Assembly (NCBI GenBank): GCA_030529505.1
Contig: JAUMWT010000016.1
Coordinates: forward strand, 1 to 41,959
Direction of reading: 5' to 3'
DNA length: 41,959 nucleotides
DNA from: Allobrachymonas sp.
Lineage (GTDB): Bacteria; Pseudomonadota; Gammaproteobacteria; Burkholderiales; Burkholderiaceae_C
Position numbers and translations under genes: made by a program. Shown piece after piece: positions 33,315 to 41,959 of this stretch. The first letter of the stretch is position 1; the number at the start of each line of letters is the position of its first letter. Under the pieces are notes generated by a model. That model made no database searches, was not told where the DNA came from, and saw nothing but the letters and a program-made list of their open reading frames with translations.

Positions 33315-33908
33315 TCAATCCGCCAGCGGTGCGGCGGCTGGCAACACCTGTTGCAACACCTCTTCGGTGTCGATCACCTGGGCAAACTCGCCGTGCAAAT
33401 TGGCCAAGGCCGTGCGGTGAATGGTGTCGGCCGAAAACTGTTCGCCCAAGGCGCCGGCACGGTCGAAACAGGCGCAGGCATCGTGCACGCAATACACCGC
33501 AAAGCCGTAATTGCCCGCCATGCGCGTGGTGGTGGACACGCAGTGGTTGGTGGTGATGCCAGCGATCACCACGGTGCGAATGCCCGCTTGATCCAGCCGC
33601 TCTTTCAAATCGGTGCCGATGAAGGCGCTGTTGACCGTTTTGGTGATCACCGGCTCATCGCCCTGCGGTTGCACCGCCGGGTGAAACCGAAAACCGGCGT
33701 GGCTGGCATGCAGGGGCGACAGCGGGTTTTGCGAACTGTGGCGGATGTGAAAAACCGGCAGGCGCAACTGGCGCCAGGCCGCCAGCAACTGGCCGCAGCG
33801 CTGCTCGGCATCGGGGTTGTTGCGATGGCCGCCAAAAAAATCTTCGTGCGCAAAGCCTTGCTGCACATCAATCAGAATCAGTGCGGGGCGTGTGTGAGCG
33901 AGAGACAT
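33315..33908 (-). CDS. Isochorismatase-family cysteine hydrolase
   Basis: 197-residue cytoplasmic hydrolase of the isochorismatase/nicotinamidase superfamily. The catalytic triad is visible: D14 in LILIDVQQGF, K90 in VITKTVNSAFIGTDL and C123 in GITTNHCVSTTTRMA. The preceding Gly-Ile-Thr-Thr and the TTR motif place it with small cysteine hydrolases of unknown substrate rather than with nicotinamidase, whose metal-site motif I do not see. It converges on metW. The ATG at 33908 is used. Confidence 0.88.
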   Translation of the reverse strand: MSLAHTRPALILIDVQQGFAHEDFFGGHRNNPDAEQRCGQLLAAWRQLRLPVFHIRHSSQNPLSPLHASHAGFRFHPAVQPQGDEPVITKTVNSAFIGTDLKERLDQAGIRTVVIAGITTNHCVSTTTRMAGNYGFAVYCVHDACACFDRAGALGEQFSADTIHRTALANLHGEFAQVIDTEEVLQQVLPAAAPLAD

Positions 33909-34028
33909 GGTGGGTGGTGCTGTGTTCCGGTTGGTGATGAAAATGCCCCTGATCCATCAAGGCTGGGGCTTTGATCTGTTTTGAATGCCAGCGGTGCGTG
34001 GCAGAGCGCTTTTGCATGATTTGAAGCG

Positions 34029-34826
34029 TCATGCATCAAGCCCGGCTTGTTGGGCCGATTGCGGGGGCAATGGCTTTTTTTCTGTCAGGTATTTCCAGTA
34101 ACGCTGCGGCATCTGCTGCCGGTGCAGGCGCGGATTGCAGCGGGAAGCAATGGTGGCGCTGCGGAAATAACGCTGCCAAAGCTGCTGGTAGGCGCGTTCA
34201 TGCGCGCTGTAGCTGGCTTCCAGGCCGGATTCTTCCAAGTCGCTGATTCTGTGCAAGCCGCCTGAGTGATGGAAGACGCCATAGCCGCGCTGCATGTCGT
34301 AAATCGCCCATTGCTGCGCGGGGAAGCGCTGGCAGAAATGACGAATGATGAGTGGCAGTACGTCGTATAGCGGTTCAATCCGTGCGAAATACATGCCGTT
34401 TTCCATTTCCGCAAAGCGCACGAAGCCTTCCATGCGGTGCTTTTCGTGACTGACGCTTTTGACCCATTGCGCCCATTGCATCACATCGAAATGCCCGTAG
34501 TCGATGAGGATGTCGGCGCGTTGGGGTTGCGCCAGCGCCAGGCGCACGATGCGCAAAAAGGTGTCGGGCATTTCGGGCGCCGCCGACAAAAAACCGTACA
34601 GCAGTTTGACTGTGCCGCGCCGGCCGATTTGCTGCTCCAGCCGCTGGAATACGCGTTGCGCGTGTTCGGGGTTGGTGGCAACGGTTTCGTTTTGGCCAAA
34701 CAAATCGCTGTCGCCGGCGTCGCAGCTGATGTGCACCTCGTCCAGCGGATATTTGTGCGCGTAAGCATGAAAAACCGCGCTCAACAAGCCGTCGAAGCTG
34801 CCGTCGTATTGCAAGGTGAAGCGCAT
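34029..34826 (-). CDS. DUF4130 family protein, partner of the radical SAM DNA-repair-like protein
   Basis: 265 residues, TIGR03915/DUF4130 type. The N-terminus MRFTLQYDGSFDGLLSAVFH is the family hallmark, and GFVRFAEMENGMYFARIEP and YWKYLTEKKPLPP near the C-terminus are also conserved. Annotated in databases as a probable DNA metabolism protein; function is unproven. In other genomes the same domain is fused to a UdgX-type uracil-DNA glycosylase. It lies 27 bases after the radical SAM gene on the same strand, so the two form an operon. Confidence 0.88.
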   Translation of the reverse strand: MRFTLQYDGSFDGLLSAVFHAYAHKYPLDEVHISCDAGDSDLFGQNETVATNPEHAQRVFQRLEQQIGRRGTVKLLYGFLSAAPEMPDTFLRIVRLALAQPQRADILIDYGHFDVMQWAQWVKSVSHEKHRMEGFVRFAEMENGMYFARIEPLYDVLPLIIRHFCQRFPAQQWAIYDMQRGYGVFHHSGGLHRISDLEESGLEASYSAHERAYQQLWQRYFRSATIASRCNPRLHRQQMPQRYWKYLTEKKPLPPQSAQQAGLDA

Positions 34827-34853
34827 GGCCGGGGCGGTCCTTCGGGCGGAATT

Positions 34854-36116
34854 TCAGGCAAACAAATCGCCTTGCACCACCTGGTTGGAGTTGAACTTGG
34901 ATGGCGTGTTTTGCAGCAGCAAGCTGCGCAGCTGCGGGCTGTCGATCAGGTCGGCGTAGCGGTTGGGCTCGGGCAGGGTGATGAAATAGCGCGCGCGGTT
35001 CATGGCCACGCCCATTTTGATCAGCTGCGCGGCGGTGATGGCACGAAAACGTCGTCCCTGAGCGATGCGCTTGGCCGATTTCACGCCGATGCCGGGCACG
35101 CGCAAAATGGCCTCCAGCGGGGCGGTTTGCAGCGGCACCGGAAAAAACGCGCGGTGGCGCAGCGCCCAAGCCAGTTTGGGGTCCACGTCCAGATCGAGAA
35201 AAGGCTGGTTGTCGTCAAGGATTTCGTGCTCGCCAAAACCATAAAAGCGCATCAGCCAATCGGCTTGGTACAGCCGGTTTTCGCGCCGCAGCGGCACTTG
35301 CGTGGACAGGGGCGGCAGGCGCTGGTCTGCCAGCACGGGCACATAGCCCGAGTAGTACACGCGCTTGAGGCGGTAGTTGCGGTAGAACTGGCTGGCGGCG
35401 CGGATGATCTGGCGGTCGTTTTCGCCCGCGGCGCCGATGATGAACTGCGTGCTTTGCCCGGCCGGCGCGAACTTGGGCGTGGACTTGATGGTTTTGCGGC
35501 TGTCGTTCATGGCCACGATTTCATTACGCACAAAAGTCATCGGCTGCGTCATGTCGCTGTGCTTTTTTTCCGGCGCCAGCAGCTTCAGGCCTGAAACGGT
35601 GGGAATCTCCATATTCACGCTGAGCCGGTCGGCGTACAGCCCTGCTTCGTGCAGGATTTCGGGCGAGGCTTTGGGGATGGTTTTCAGGTGGATGTAGCCG
35701 TGGAAGTTGTGTTCCAGCCGCAGCTTTTTGGCGATGCGCACCAGGCGCTCCATCGTGTAGTCGGGGCTTTTGAAAATGCCCGAGCTTAGAAACAGCCCCT
35801 CGATGTAGTTGCGCCGATAAAAATTCATCGTCAAATCCACCACCTCGTCCACCGTGAACGCCGCGCGGGGGATGTCGTTGCTGCGGCGCGAAGCGCAATA
35901 GGCGCAGTCGTAAATGCAGTGGTTGGTGAGCAGGATTTTTAAAAGCGAAACGCAGCGGCCATCTTCGGTGAAGCTGTGGCAAATGCCCGCGCGCGAGGAA
36001 TTGCCCAGCCCCGCCCCGTCGTTGCGGCGCTTGCCACCGCTGGACGAGCACGACACATCGTACTTGGCTGCGTCGGCCAGGACCTCGAGTTTGCGGCTGA
36101 TTTTTTCGTAGTCCAT
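34854..36116 (-). CDS. Putative DNA modification/repair radical SAM protein
   Basis: 420-residue cytoplasmic protein of the TIGR03916 type. The 4Fe-4S cluster motif CxxxCxxC is at C67, C71 and C74 (CIYDCAYC), with additional conserved Cys at 23, 46 and 55. The C-terminal region carries a helix-hairpin-helix DNA-binding motif (VPGIGVKSAKRI). The ATG at 36116 gives the typical start MDYEKISRKLEVLADAAKYD. It is encoded with the DUF4130 gene, an association seen across many bacteria and suspected to act on DNA; the substrate is unknown. Confidence 0.9.
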   Translation of the reverse strand: MDYEKISRKLEVLADAAKYDVSCSSSGGKRRNDGAGLGNSSRAGICHSFTEDGRCVSLLKILLTNHCIYDCAYCASRRSNDIPRAAFTVDEVVDLTMNFYRRNYIEGLFLSSGIFKSPDYTMERLVRIAKKLRLEHNFHGYIHLKTIPKASPEILHEAGLYADRLSVNMEIPTVSGLKLLAPEKKHSDMTQPMTFVRNEIVAMNDSRKTIKSTPKFAPAGQSTQFIIGAAGENDRQIIRAASQFYRNYRLKRVYYSGYVPVLADQRLPPLSTQVPLRRENRLYQADWLMRFYGFGEHEILDDNQPFLDLDVDPKLAWALRHRAFFPVPLQTAPLEAILRVPGIGVKSAKRIAQGRRFRAITAAQLIKMGVAMNRARYFITLPEPNRYADLIDSPQLRSLLLQNTPSKFNSNQVVQGDLFA

Positions 36117-36218
36117 TGCGTGGCATCAAAAAACATGAAAACCACAGCTTTTCATCGCAGGTGTTTTCACGCAGGTTCCAAATTTCAGGCCGATGCGCCC
36201 GAGGCGGGGAGCAGGGTT

Positions 36219-37025
36219 TTACCCCTGTTCATGCGATGAAGCAAGAGGCGCTGCATTCAACTCCGCCAATCTTTGCGGGGTGCCCACGTCCGTCCAGCGG
36301 CCGGTGTAGAGGCTGGCGCTGATCAATCCCTGCTGCATGGCCGCACGCAGCACGGGGGCCAGCGGGGCGACGATGCCATCGGGGTTGCCCGCAGGGATAT
36401 TGCACCAGGGCGCGGCAAACAGCGCCTGCTTGAAAAGCCCGATGGTGCTGTAGGTGTAGCGCGGCCAGTGCGTGTTGGCGTTGCTGATGGGGTGGGCCAG
36501 GCCATCGGGCGCCAGGGCAAAGTCGCCCGCCGGGTGGTGCGCGGGGTTGGGCACCAGCCACAGGTGGGCCAGCGCCGGGCTGGCGGCAAAGCGCTCGTAA
36601 TCCGCGCGGGCAAAAGCAAAGTCGGGCGCAAACACATCGCCTGCGGCCAGCCAGAACACATCGGCCAAATGGGGCAAGGCACGGGCGATGCCGCCCGCCG
36701 TTTCCAGCGCCTGGGCAAAGTCCAGGTCTTCACGCGAATAGCGCAGGCGGCTGGCGGGCAGGGCTGTAGCGAGAGCGCCTTGGCCGTGCGTAAAGATTTC
36801 GCCAAAGTGGGCCGGAATTTGCGCGCCGAGCCAACCGGTGTTGATCAGCACTTCGGTAAAGCCTTGTGCGGCCAGGGCCTGCAAATGCCATTGCAGCAAA
36901 GGCTGACCTTGCACGGTGAGCAGGGGCTTGGGCGTGTTGTCGGTGAGCGGGCGCATGCGCTGGCCGCGGCCAGCAGCCAGCAGCATGGCCTGGGCCGGTG
37001 GGGTGGCGGGGAGAGAGGTGGGCAT
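36219..37025 (-). CDS. murU: Nucleotidyltransferase, MurU-like (N-acetylmuramate 1-phosphate uridylyltransferase)
   Basis: Sugar-1-phosphate nucleotidyltransferase that in cell-wall recycling converts MurNAc 1-phosphate to UDP-MurNAc; cytoplasmic. 268 residues from the ATG at 37025. The signature AMLLAAGRGQRMRPLTDNTP is at about 13-32 followed by KPLL, with the metal-binding GD at LAAGDVFAPDF and RWTDVGTPQRLAEL at the C-terminus. These fit MurU, though other NDP-sugar pyrophosphorylases share the fold. In many proteobacteria the kinase gene amgK sits immediately upstream; here the upstream neighbour is a TSUP permease instead. Confidence 0.8.
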   Translation of the reverse strand: MPTSLPATPPAQAMLLAAGRGQRMRPLTDNTPKPLLTVQGQPLLQWHLQALAAQGFTEVLINTGWLGAQIPAHFGEIFTHGQGALATALPASRLRYSREDLDFAQALETAGGIARALPHLADVFWLAAGDVFAPDFAFARADYERFAASPALAHLWLVPNPAHHPAGDFALAPDGLAHPISNANTHWPRYTYSTIGLFKQALFAAPWCNIPAGNPDGIVAPLAPVLRAAMQQGLISASLYTGRWTDVGTPQRLAELNAAPLASSHEQG

Positions 37026-37349
37026 AGGCAAGGAAAGCAAGGAGGCAAGTTCGAGGTGGCAACTGAATCAGCCAATCAGGCGGCCATGCTAACCGCCTTG
37101 CCAGCGGGTGTGCTGAGTATGTATGGAGTTCCCTTTTAGCCACGAGGCGACACAGCGCTCCAAGCTTTGTTGGATGCCTCAATTGGCAGCGATGCGACTG
37201 ACATTCATTGAAAACTGCATCCGTCGAGAGAAGGATGGCCGCCAGACTGCGCCAAGTATGCACGCTGCGGTCATGGGCAGGGGTGTCCCTGCGGCAGGGG
37301 CTGGCTGGCGCTCCGCATCAGATGATGCTCAAGCGCCTGATGGACTGGG
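37026..37349. other. Gap between murU and the TSUP permease gene
   Basis: About 320 bases without a recognisable gene, terminator or repeat copy. It presumably carries the murU promoter. Confidence 0.3.
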
Positions 37350-38108
37350 CTATTTCAGCAAAGCGCCTGCGGCAGCGATCAGGGTCATGACAAACAAGAT
37401 CCAGCGCATCACCTGGGGCGGCAATTGCAGCGAAATGCGCACGCCGATCATGGCGCCCAAGGTGTTGCCCGCTGCCAGCGCCAGGCCCACGCCCCACCAG
37501 ATCTTGCCCTGCTGCACGAAAACGGCCAGCGCCACGATGGTGAACATGAGCGTGCACAGCACTTTGAGCGCATTGGCGCGAACCAGGTCGTAATGCAGCA
37601 GGCCGCTGAACAGGGGCAGCAGCAAAAAGCCGGCTCCCGCTTGCACGAAGCCGCCGTACACGCCCGTTAGAAACAAGAGCAGGCGCGCGCCGCGCGTGTG
37701 GCCTACGAATCGAACGCTGGCGTCTGGCGGCACCAGCAGCAACTGCGGCTTGAAAAACGTGAGCGCTGCCACCCCCAGCATGCTGATCAGCAAGGCGGGC
37801 TTGAGCACCGTGTTGGGCAGCAGCGAGGCCAGCACGGCCCCGGCCAGGCCACCCAGCATCACGGGCGGCAAGATGCCGCGCAAATCCTGCGTGGGCAAAC
37901 GGTCGGCGCGATGGAAGCTGCGAACACCTGCCAGCGATTGAAACAGAATGCCCACGCGGTTGCTGCCATTGGCGATGTCGGGCGGTATGCCAAACACCAT
38001 CATCAGCGGCAGGATCAGGTTGGAGCCGCCGCCGGCCATCATGTTGATGATGCTGGCAACAACGCCCAGCAAGGCAATGGCCAGATAGTGCCAGAGGGTT
38101 AAATCCAT
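37350..38108 (-). CDS. TSUP (TauE/SafE) family permease
   Basis: 252-residue integral membrane protein with about eight hydrophobic helices. The first TSUP repeat has ASIINMMAGGGSNLILPLMM, and the second has the related GVYGGFVQAGAGFLLLPLF, both typical of PF01925. Family members move organosulfur compounds, sulfite or organic anions; no substrate can be assigned here. The ATG at 38108 (MDLTLWHYLAIALLG) is preferred over an in-frame start 30 bases upstream. It is divergent from the nitroreductase-like gene. Confidence 0.88.
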   Translation of the reverse strand: MDLTLWHYLAIALLGVVASIINMMAGGGSNLILPLMMVFGIPPDIANGSNRVGILFQSLAGVRSFHRADRLPTQDLRGILPPVMLGGLAGAVLASLLPNTVLKPALLISMLGVAALTFFKPQLLLVPPDASVRFVGHTRGARLLLFLTGVYGGFVQAGAGFLLLPLFSGLLHYDLVRANALKVLCTLMFTIVALAVFVQQGKIWWGVGLALAAGNTLGAMIGVRISLQLPPQVMRWILFVMTLIAAAGALLK

Positions 38109-38214
38109 GATGTGAGCGTGTAGCCGAACAGTGGCCAAGGATTGTATTTGTGATGTTCTGGCTGCGTGCTATGCTGAAACGCATGCTTCGTGCGAGATAG
38201 CTGGAGGCGTGCCA

Positions 38215-39192
38215 ATGTCGAATGCCTGGAATGCTGATTTTCTTTTCATGCTTGAAGCTGCGGTTCAAGCGCCATCTGGCCACAATACGCAACCTTGGCG
38301 GTTTGCCGTTGATGGCAGTTGCCTGTTCATCTATCCGGATTTGACACGGCGCTTGCCGGTGGTGGATGCGGATGACCGGGAATTGTTCGTCAGCCTGGGC
38401 TGTGCCGCAGAAAACTTGTGCCTGGCCGCTTCGCAGCGGGGCTATGCTGCGGACGTGGTGGCGGACAAGGGCATTGTCTCTGTTCACTTGAAAAAATCAG
38501 ATGCGATGGATGCCAGCCCGCTTTTTGAGAATATCGGCCAGCGCCAAACCAATCGCTCTGTTTACAGTGGCAAAGAAATACCTGAGCAGGTGTTGAATGG
38601 CATTTTTCAGGCGTTGAAAAAAGAAAACGCCGTGCATATGGGGGCTTGGCGTCGAAAAAGCCGCGAATTTGATCGGCTCACCCAATACGTCATGGAAGGC
38701 AACAGCCTGCAGATGAATGACGCCGCTTTCAAGGCCGAGTTGCTCTCGTGGATCCGCTTCAACAAAAAACAGGCCGAGCAAACACGGGATGGCTTGAGCT
38801 ATGCTGCTTTGGGCGCGCCGAGCCTGCCTGCCTGGATGGCGCGCCCGATCGTGCAAGCCATGCTCAACAGCAAGCGGCAAAACGCTGCGGATCTGCAAAA
38901 AATCCAATCTTCTTCGCATCTGGTCTTGCTGGCCAGCCCGGCCAACACCGTTGCCGCCTGGGTCGAAACGGGGCGCGTTTTGCAGCGGCTTTTGCTGCGC
39001 CTGACGCAAGCAGGCGTTGCCCACGCCTATCTGAACCAGCCGTGCGAAGTGCCTGCGCTCAATCAAAAGCTGCGGGCCGAGTTGCTGGGCAGCCGGGCTT
39101 TTCCGCAGATTCTCTTGCGCATTGGCTACGGCCAGCGGCTGCCGCCATCCAAGCGCAGGCCGGTGTCTGCAGTCATCCGCGCATGCGCTTGA
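38215..39192 (+). CDS. Nitroreductase-family protein (Acg-like)
   Basis: 325 residues; the ATG at 38215 has GGAGG 7-8 bases upstream. The N-terminal motif EAAVQAPSGHNTQPWRFAV (about 14-32) is the FMN-binding start of nitroreductase-like proteins, and a second conserved region (AAWVETGRVLQRLLLRLTQAGVAHAYLNQP) is typical of the larger Acg-like subgroup. Whether it reduces nitro compounds, or like Acg lacks such activity and sequesters flavin, is not known. No partner gene is evident. Confidence 0.8.
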   Translation: MSNAWNADFLFMLEAAVQAPSGHNTQPWRFAVDGSCLFIYPDLTRRLPVVDADDRELFVSLGCAAENLCLAASQRGYAADVVADKGIVSVHLKKSDAMDASPLFENIGQRQTNRSVYSGKEIPEQVLNGIFQALKKENAVHMGAWRRKSREFDRLTQYVMEGNSLQMNDAAFKAELLSWIRFNKKQAEQTRDGLSYAALGAPSLPAWMARPIVQAMLNSKRQNAADLQKIQSSSHLVLLASPANTVAAWVETGRVLQRLLLRLTQAGVAHAYLNQPCEVPALNQKLRAELLGSRAFPQILLRIGYGQRLPPSKRRPVSAVIRACA

Positions 39193-39603
39193 GGCCAATG
39201 AGCCGAGCCAAAGGAGCGCTGCACGCGCGCCGCTTTCGATCCACGCGGCTTGGTGATGGCGTGTGTTTCCTCGTTTTCCGTTGGCGTACTGCTTGGTGGT
39301 TAGGCAGGCTGCACATGCATTGGCTGCAAGCGGCAGGGCAGATGCCTGCGTGCCAACACCTGCAAGCATCGGGGCGACGCGGCGGCCGCGCTTGCGGCGC
39401 AACTGTTTTGGGGAAGCTCCCCGGGCATATCACGGGAGGCGGGCAGAGAAGGCGAGGCGCGCCAAGCAGCGCGCAGTGTGGGCGACAAGGGGGCCAGGGC
39501 TGGGTGTGCCCTTGGCGCAAAGGCGCGCCGTTAAAATGCGCGGGTTCTTGCTTGGCGACCCCATTCCCTCTCATCTTTTCTCTTTTTCAGCACGGAGCTT
39601 TCC
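39193..39603. other. Leader region of tkt, no gene recognised
   Basis: About 410 bases. TTTTCTCTTTTTCAGCACGGAGCTTTCC precedes tkt and supplies GGAG as ribosome site. No repeat copy or hairpin terminator is evident after the nitroreductase-like gene. Confidence 0.35.
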
Positions 39604-41685
39604 ATGACCCCAGCCCAATCCACCCTCATGGCCAATGCCATTCGCGTGCTCAGCATCGATGCCGTCGAGCAGGCCAAATCCGGCCACCCGGGCGCGCCCA
39701 TGGGCATGGCAGACATGGCCGTGGCCCTGTGGGGGCGGCACTTGCGCCACAACCCGGCCAACCCGCAGTGGATCAACCGCGACCGCTTCGTGCTCTCCAA
39801 CGGCCACGCCTCGATGCTGCAGTACGCCCTGCTGCATTTCACGGGCTACGACTTGCCGATGGATGAAATCAAGCGCTTTCGCCAACTGGGCAGCAAAACC
39901 GCTGGCCACCCCGAAGTGGGCCTGACGCCTGGCGTGGAAACCACCACCGGCCCGCTGGGCCAGGGCTTGGCCAATGCCGTGGGCATGGCGCTGGCCGAAA
40001 AGCTGCTGGCCGCCGAATTCAACCGCCCCGGCTTCGACGTGGTGGATCACCACACTTACGTGATGCTGGGCGACGGCTGCCTGATGGAAGGCATCAGCCA
40101 CGAAGCTTGCGCGCTGGCCGGCGCCTGGAAGCTGAACAAGCTCGTTGCCTTGTACGACGACAACGGCATCAGCATCGACGGCCAGGTGCAGCCTTGGTTT
40201 GCCGATGACACGGCCAAGCGTTTCGAGGCCTACCAATGGAATGTGATCGGCCCGATTGACGGGCATGACGCCAATGCCGTGGATCAGGCCCTTGCGCAGG
40301 CCAAGCAATCGGCCACCCAGCCCACCCTCATCATCTGCAAAACGCATATTGGCAAAGGCAGCCCCAATCGCGCCGACACGGCCAAGGCGCACGGTGAACC
40401 CTTGGGTGCCGAAGAAATCGCGCTGGTGCGCAAAGAGCTGGGCTGGCCGCACGCCCCCTTTGAGATGCCCCAAGAGGTGTATCGGGCTTGGGATGCCAAG
40501 GCGCAAGGCGCCCAAGACGAGGCCGAGTGGGAAACGCTGTATGCGGCGTACATGAAGCAATTCCCGCTGCTCGCTGCCGAACTGCGCCGCCGCATGAACG
40601 GGGCCGTTTCCCCCATGGTGGAGCAACTGGCCGAGCGCATGCCGCGCGTGTACCAGCCGCATGCGCCAGCTGCGGCCACGCGCAAGGCCAGCCAGATGGC
40701 GCTGGAAAGCTTCACCGCCCATATGCCCGAACTGCTGGGCGGCAGCGCGGACCTGACTGGCTCCAACCTGACCATGACGCAAAACACGCCGCCGCTGCGC
40801 TTTGCCGACGATGGCTCGGTCGTCAAGGTCGATGACGGCTTTGTCGTCTTGACCGACAAATCGCGCCACAGCGAAAGCGCCAAGCCCGGCCGCCACATCA
40901 ACTACGGCGTGCGCGAGTTCGGCATGGCCGCCATCATGAACGGCATTGCCCTGCACGGCGGCTACATTCCTTACGGCGGCACCTTCCTCACCTTCAGCGA
41001 CTACAGCCGCAACGCCATCCGCATGGCCGCGCTGATGAAGTTGCGCGTGATCCACGTCTTCACGCACGACAGCATCGGCCTGGGCGAAGATGGCCCCACG
41101 CACCAATCCATCGAGCACGCGGCCAGCCTGCGACTGATTCCGAACCTGGACGTGTGGCGCCCCTGCGATGTGGTGGAGGCGGCCATTGCCTGGGCCACGG
41201 CGCTGCAAAACGACAAGCGCCCGTCAGCCATGCTTCTGAGCCGCCAAAACGTGCCCTACATGCACAAAGACGACGCCAGCTTGATCGCGCGCGGCGCCTA
41301 CGTGCTGGCTGGCCCGAGCCGAGCCGGCTTGAGCAAGGCGGCGCAAGCCGTCATCATCGCCACCGGCAGCGAGGTGCAATTGGCCATGCAGGCGCAGGAA
41401 TTGCTGGCCCAGCGCGGTGTGGCCGTGCGCGTGGTTTCCATGCCCAGCACCACCGTGTTCGATCGCCAAACGCCCGAGTACAAGCAAGCCGTGCTGCCGC
41501 CCGAACTGCCGCGCATCGCGGTGGAAATGGGCAGCAGCGATTTCTGGTGGAAGTACGGCTGCGCGGCTGTGGTGGGCATCGACACCTTTGGTGAATCTGC
41601 CCCGGCCAAAGACTTGTTCGCGCACTTCGGCTTCACGCCCGAGAACGTGGCCGCCACCGTGGAAGCGGTGCTGGCAAGCGCCTGA
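39604..41685 (+). CDS. tkt: Transketolase
   Basis: Thiamine-diphosphate enzyme that transfers two-carbon units between sugar phosphates in the pentose phosphate (or Calvin) pathway; cytoplasmic homodimer, 693 residues. The ThDP/Mg motif is GDGCLMEGISHEACALAG near 158-175 with YDDNGISIDG. The N-terminal block QAKSGHPGAPMGMADMAVAL and the pyrimidine-domain motif GVREFGMAAIMNG, HDSIGLGEDGPTHQ and LSRQNVP are all present. The ATG at 39604 is used. gap begins 220 bases downstream on the same strand, a common arrangement in betaproteobacteria. Confidence 0.97.
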   Translation: MTPAQSTLMANAIRVLSIDAVEQAKSGHPGAPMGMADMAVALWGRHLRHNPANPQWINRDRFVLSNGHASMLQYALLHFTGYDLPMDEIKRFRQLGSKTAGHPEVGLTPGVETTTGPLGQGLANAVGMALAEKLLAAEFNRPGFDVVDHHTYVMLGDGCLMEGISHEACALAGAWKLNKLVALYDDNGISIDGQVQPWFADDTAKRFEAYQWNVIGPIDGHDANAVDQALAQAKQSATQPTLIICKTHIGKGSPNRADTAKAHGEPLGAEEIALVRKELGWPHAPFEMPQEVYRAWDAKAQGAQDEAEWETLYAAYMKQFPLLAAELRRRMNGAVSPMVEQLAERMPRVYQPHAPAAATRKASQMALESFTAHMPELLGGSADLTGSNLTMTQNTPPLRFADDGSVVKVDDGFVVLTDKSRHSESAKPGRHINYGVREFGMAAIMNGIALHGGYIPYGGTFLTFSDYSRNAIRMAALMKLRVIHVFTHDSIGLGEDGPTHQSIEHAASLRLIPNLDVWRPCDVVEAAIAWATALQNDKRPSAMLLSRQNVPYMHKDDASLIARGAYVLAGPSRAGLSKAAQAVIIATGSEVQLAMQAQELLAQRGVAVRVVSMPSTTVFDRQTPEYKQAVLPPELPRIAVEMGSSDFWWKYGCAAVVGIDTFGESAPAKDLFAHFGFTPENVAATVEAVLASA

Positions 41686-41905
41686 GAGCCTGCCAGTGGC
41701 GGCGGGCCGCGCTCGGCTTTGCAGGCAAAGAAGTGAGCAAGGCAGGGTGTGCTCTGGCCTGGTCTTTTGAAGCAGTTGCCGTGCCGTACAAACAGCTAAC
41801 AGGCACCGCATTCAAAAAGCGCGCTCAAAGCGCGCATGAGGAATGCGCCCCGGCGGCCGCAACACAACCCCAATCCCTTTTCCATTCAACATCAGGAGAA
41901 CAGAC

Positions 41906-41959
41906 ATGGCAATCAAAGTAGGCATCAACGGTTTTGGCCGCATCGGGCGCTGCGTGTTT
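41906..41959 (+). CDS. gap: Glyceraldehyde-3-phosphate dehydrogenase, N-terminal fragment at window edge
   Basis: Only 18 codons are in the window: MAIKVGINGFGRIGRCVF, the NAD-binding Rossmann start of type I GAPDH. AGGAG at 41894-41898 precedes the ATG at 41906. The position directly after tkt supports the call. Confidence 0.93.
   Translation, partial: MAIKVGINGFGRIGRCVF

Noticed and set aside
41683-41692. TGAGAGCCTG at the tkt stop codon, resembling the left end of the MITE-like family
   Set aside because: Only the first seven bases of the terminal repeat match; no core, right end or duplication follows, so it is probably chance.
41819-41835. GCGCGC hairpin between tkt and gap as a terminator
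   Set aside because: Only 6 bp, no T-run follows, and it lies in a tract of alternating GC where such pairs are common.

Overview
The window is a GC-rich stretch of chromosome from a betaproteobacterium, most likely a member of the Comamonadaceae (Burkholderiales). This is judged from the protein sequences and from gene pairs usual in that group: kdsC/kdsD, yggS-pilT-pilU, pyrB-pyrC', metX-metW and tkt-gap. I saw no rRNA, tRNA or CRISPR array. The gene content is chromosomal housekeeping. The accessory signal lies in the gaps between genes.

Layout. 1-1697: KDO-8-P phosphatase (cut by the window edge) and arabinose-5-phosphate isomerase (LPS core sugar). 2.2-5.4 kb: yggS (PLP homeostasis), divergent from pilT and pilU (type IV pilus retraction ATPases). 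5.9-6.2 kb: a small DUF4870 membrane protein. 6.6-8.9 kb (minus): pyrB and a dihydroorotase-like pyrC' that has lost most metal ligands, so probably a structural partner of aspartate transcarbamoylase. 9.3-10.5 kb (minus): a D-cysteine desulfhydrase/ACC deaminase family PLP enzyme. 11.4-13.5 kb: an M23 peptidase and a bactofilin. 14.1-16.2 kb: an RNB-domain exoribonuclease. 16.6-25.2 kb: a His-rich MliC-like lipoprotein, then a Dpp/Opp/Nik-type ABC importer (two tandem binding proteins, two permeases, two ATPases). One permease carries a striking His-rich N-terminal extension, which suggests metal or metal-chelate uptake. 26.5-31.1 kb: AMP nucleosidase, gluQ, trmB, trxA. 31.2-33.1 kb: a SAM-II-like riboswitch followed by an intrinsic terminator, then metX-metW. 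33.3-39.2 kb: an isochorismatase-like hydrolase, a DUF4130/radical SAM pair, a MurU-like nucleotidyltransferase, a TSUP permease and a nitroreductase-like protein. 39.6 kb to the end: transketolase and the start of a GAPDH gene.

The most unusual feature is a family of nine short nonautonomous, MITE-like elements between 5.7 and 29.6 kb. Most are about 187 bp. They have terminal inverted repeats beginning GAGCCTGTTCA and, in the better copies, 3-bp TNA target duplications (TAA, TGA, TCA, TTA). All sit between genes. One abuts a stop codon, one abuts a Shine-Dalgarno sequence, and others separate genes that probably once formed operons. No transposase for them is present in the window.

The second notable element is the metX leader. 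A SAM-II-like pseudoknot aptamer with a large inserted hairpin lies before a terminator that ends seven bases ahead of the start codon, and an 8-nt antiterminator pairing is visible between the aptamer core and the terminator.
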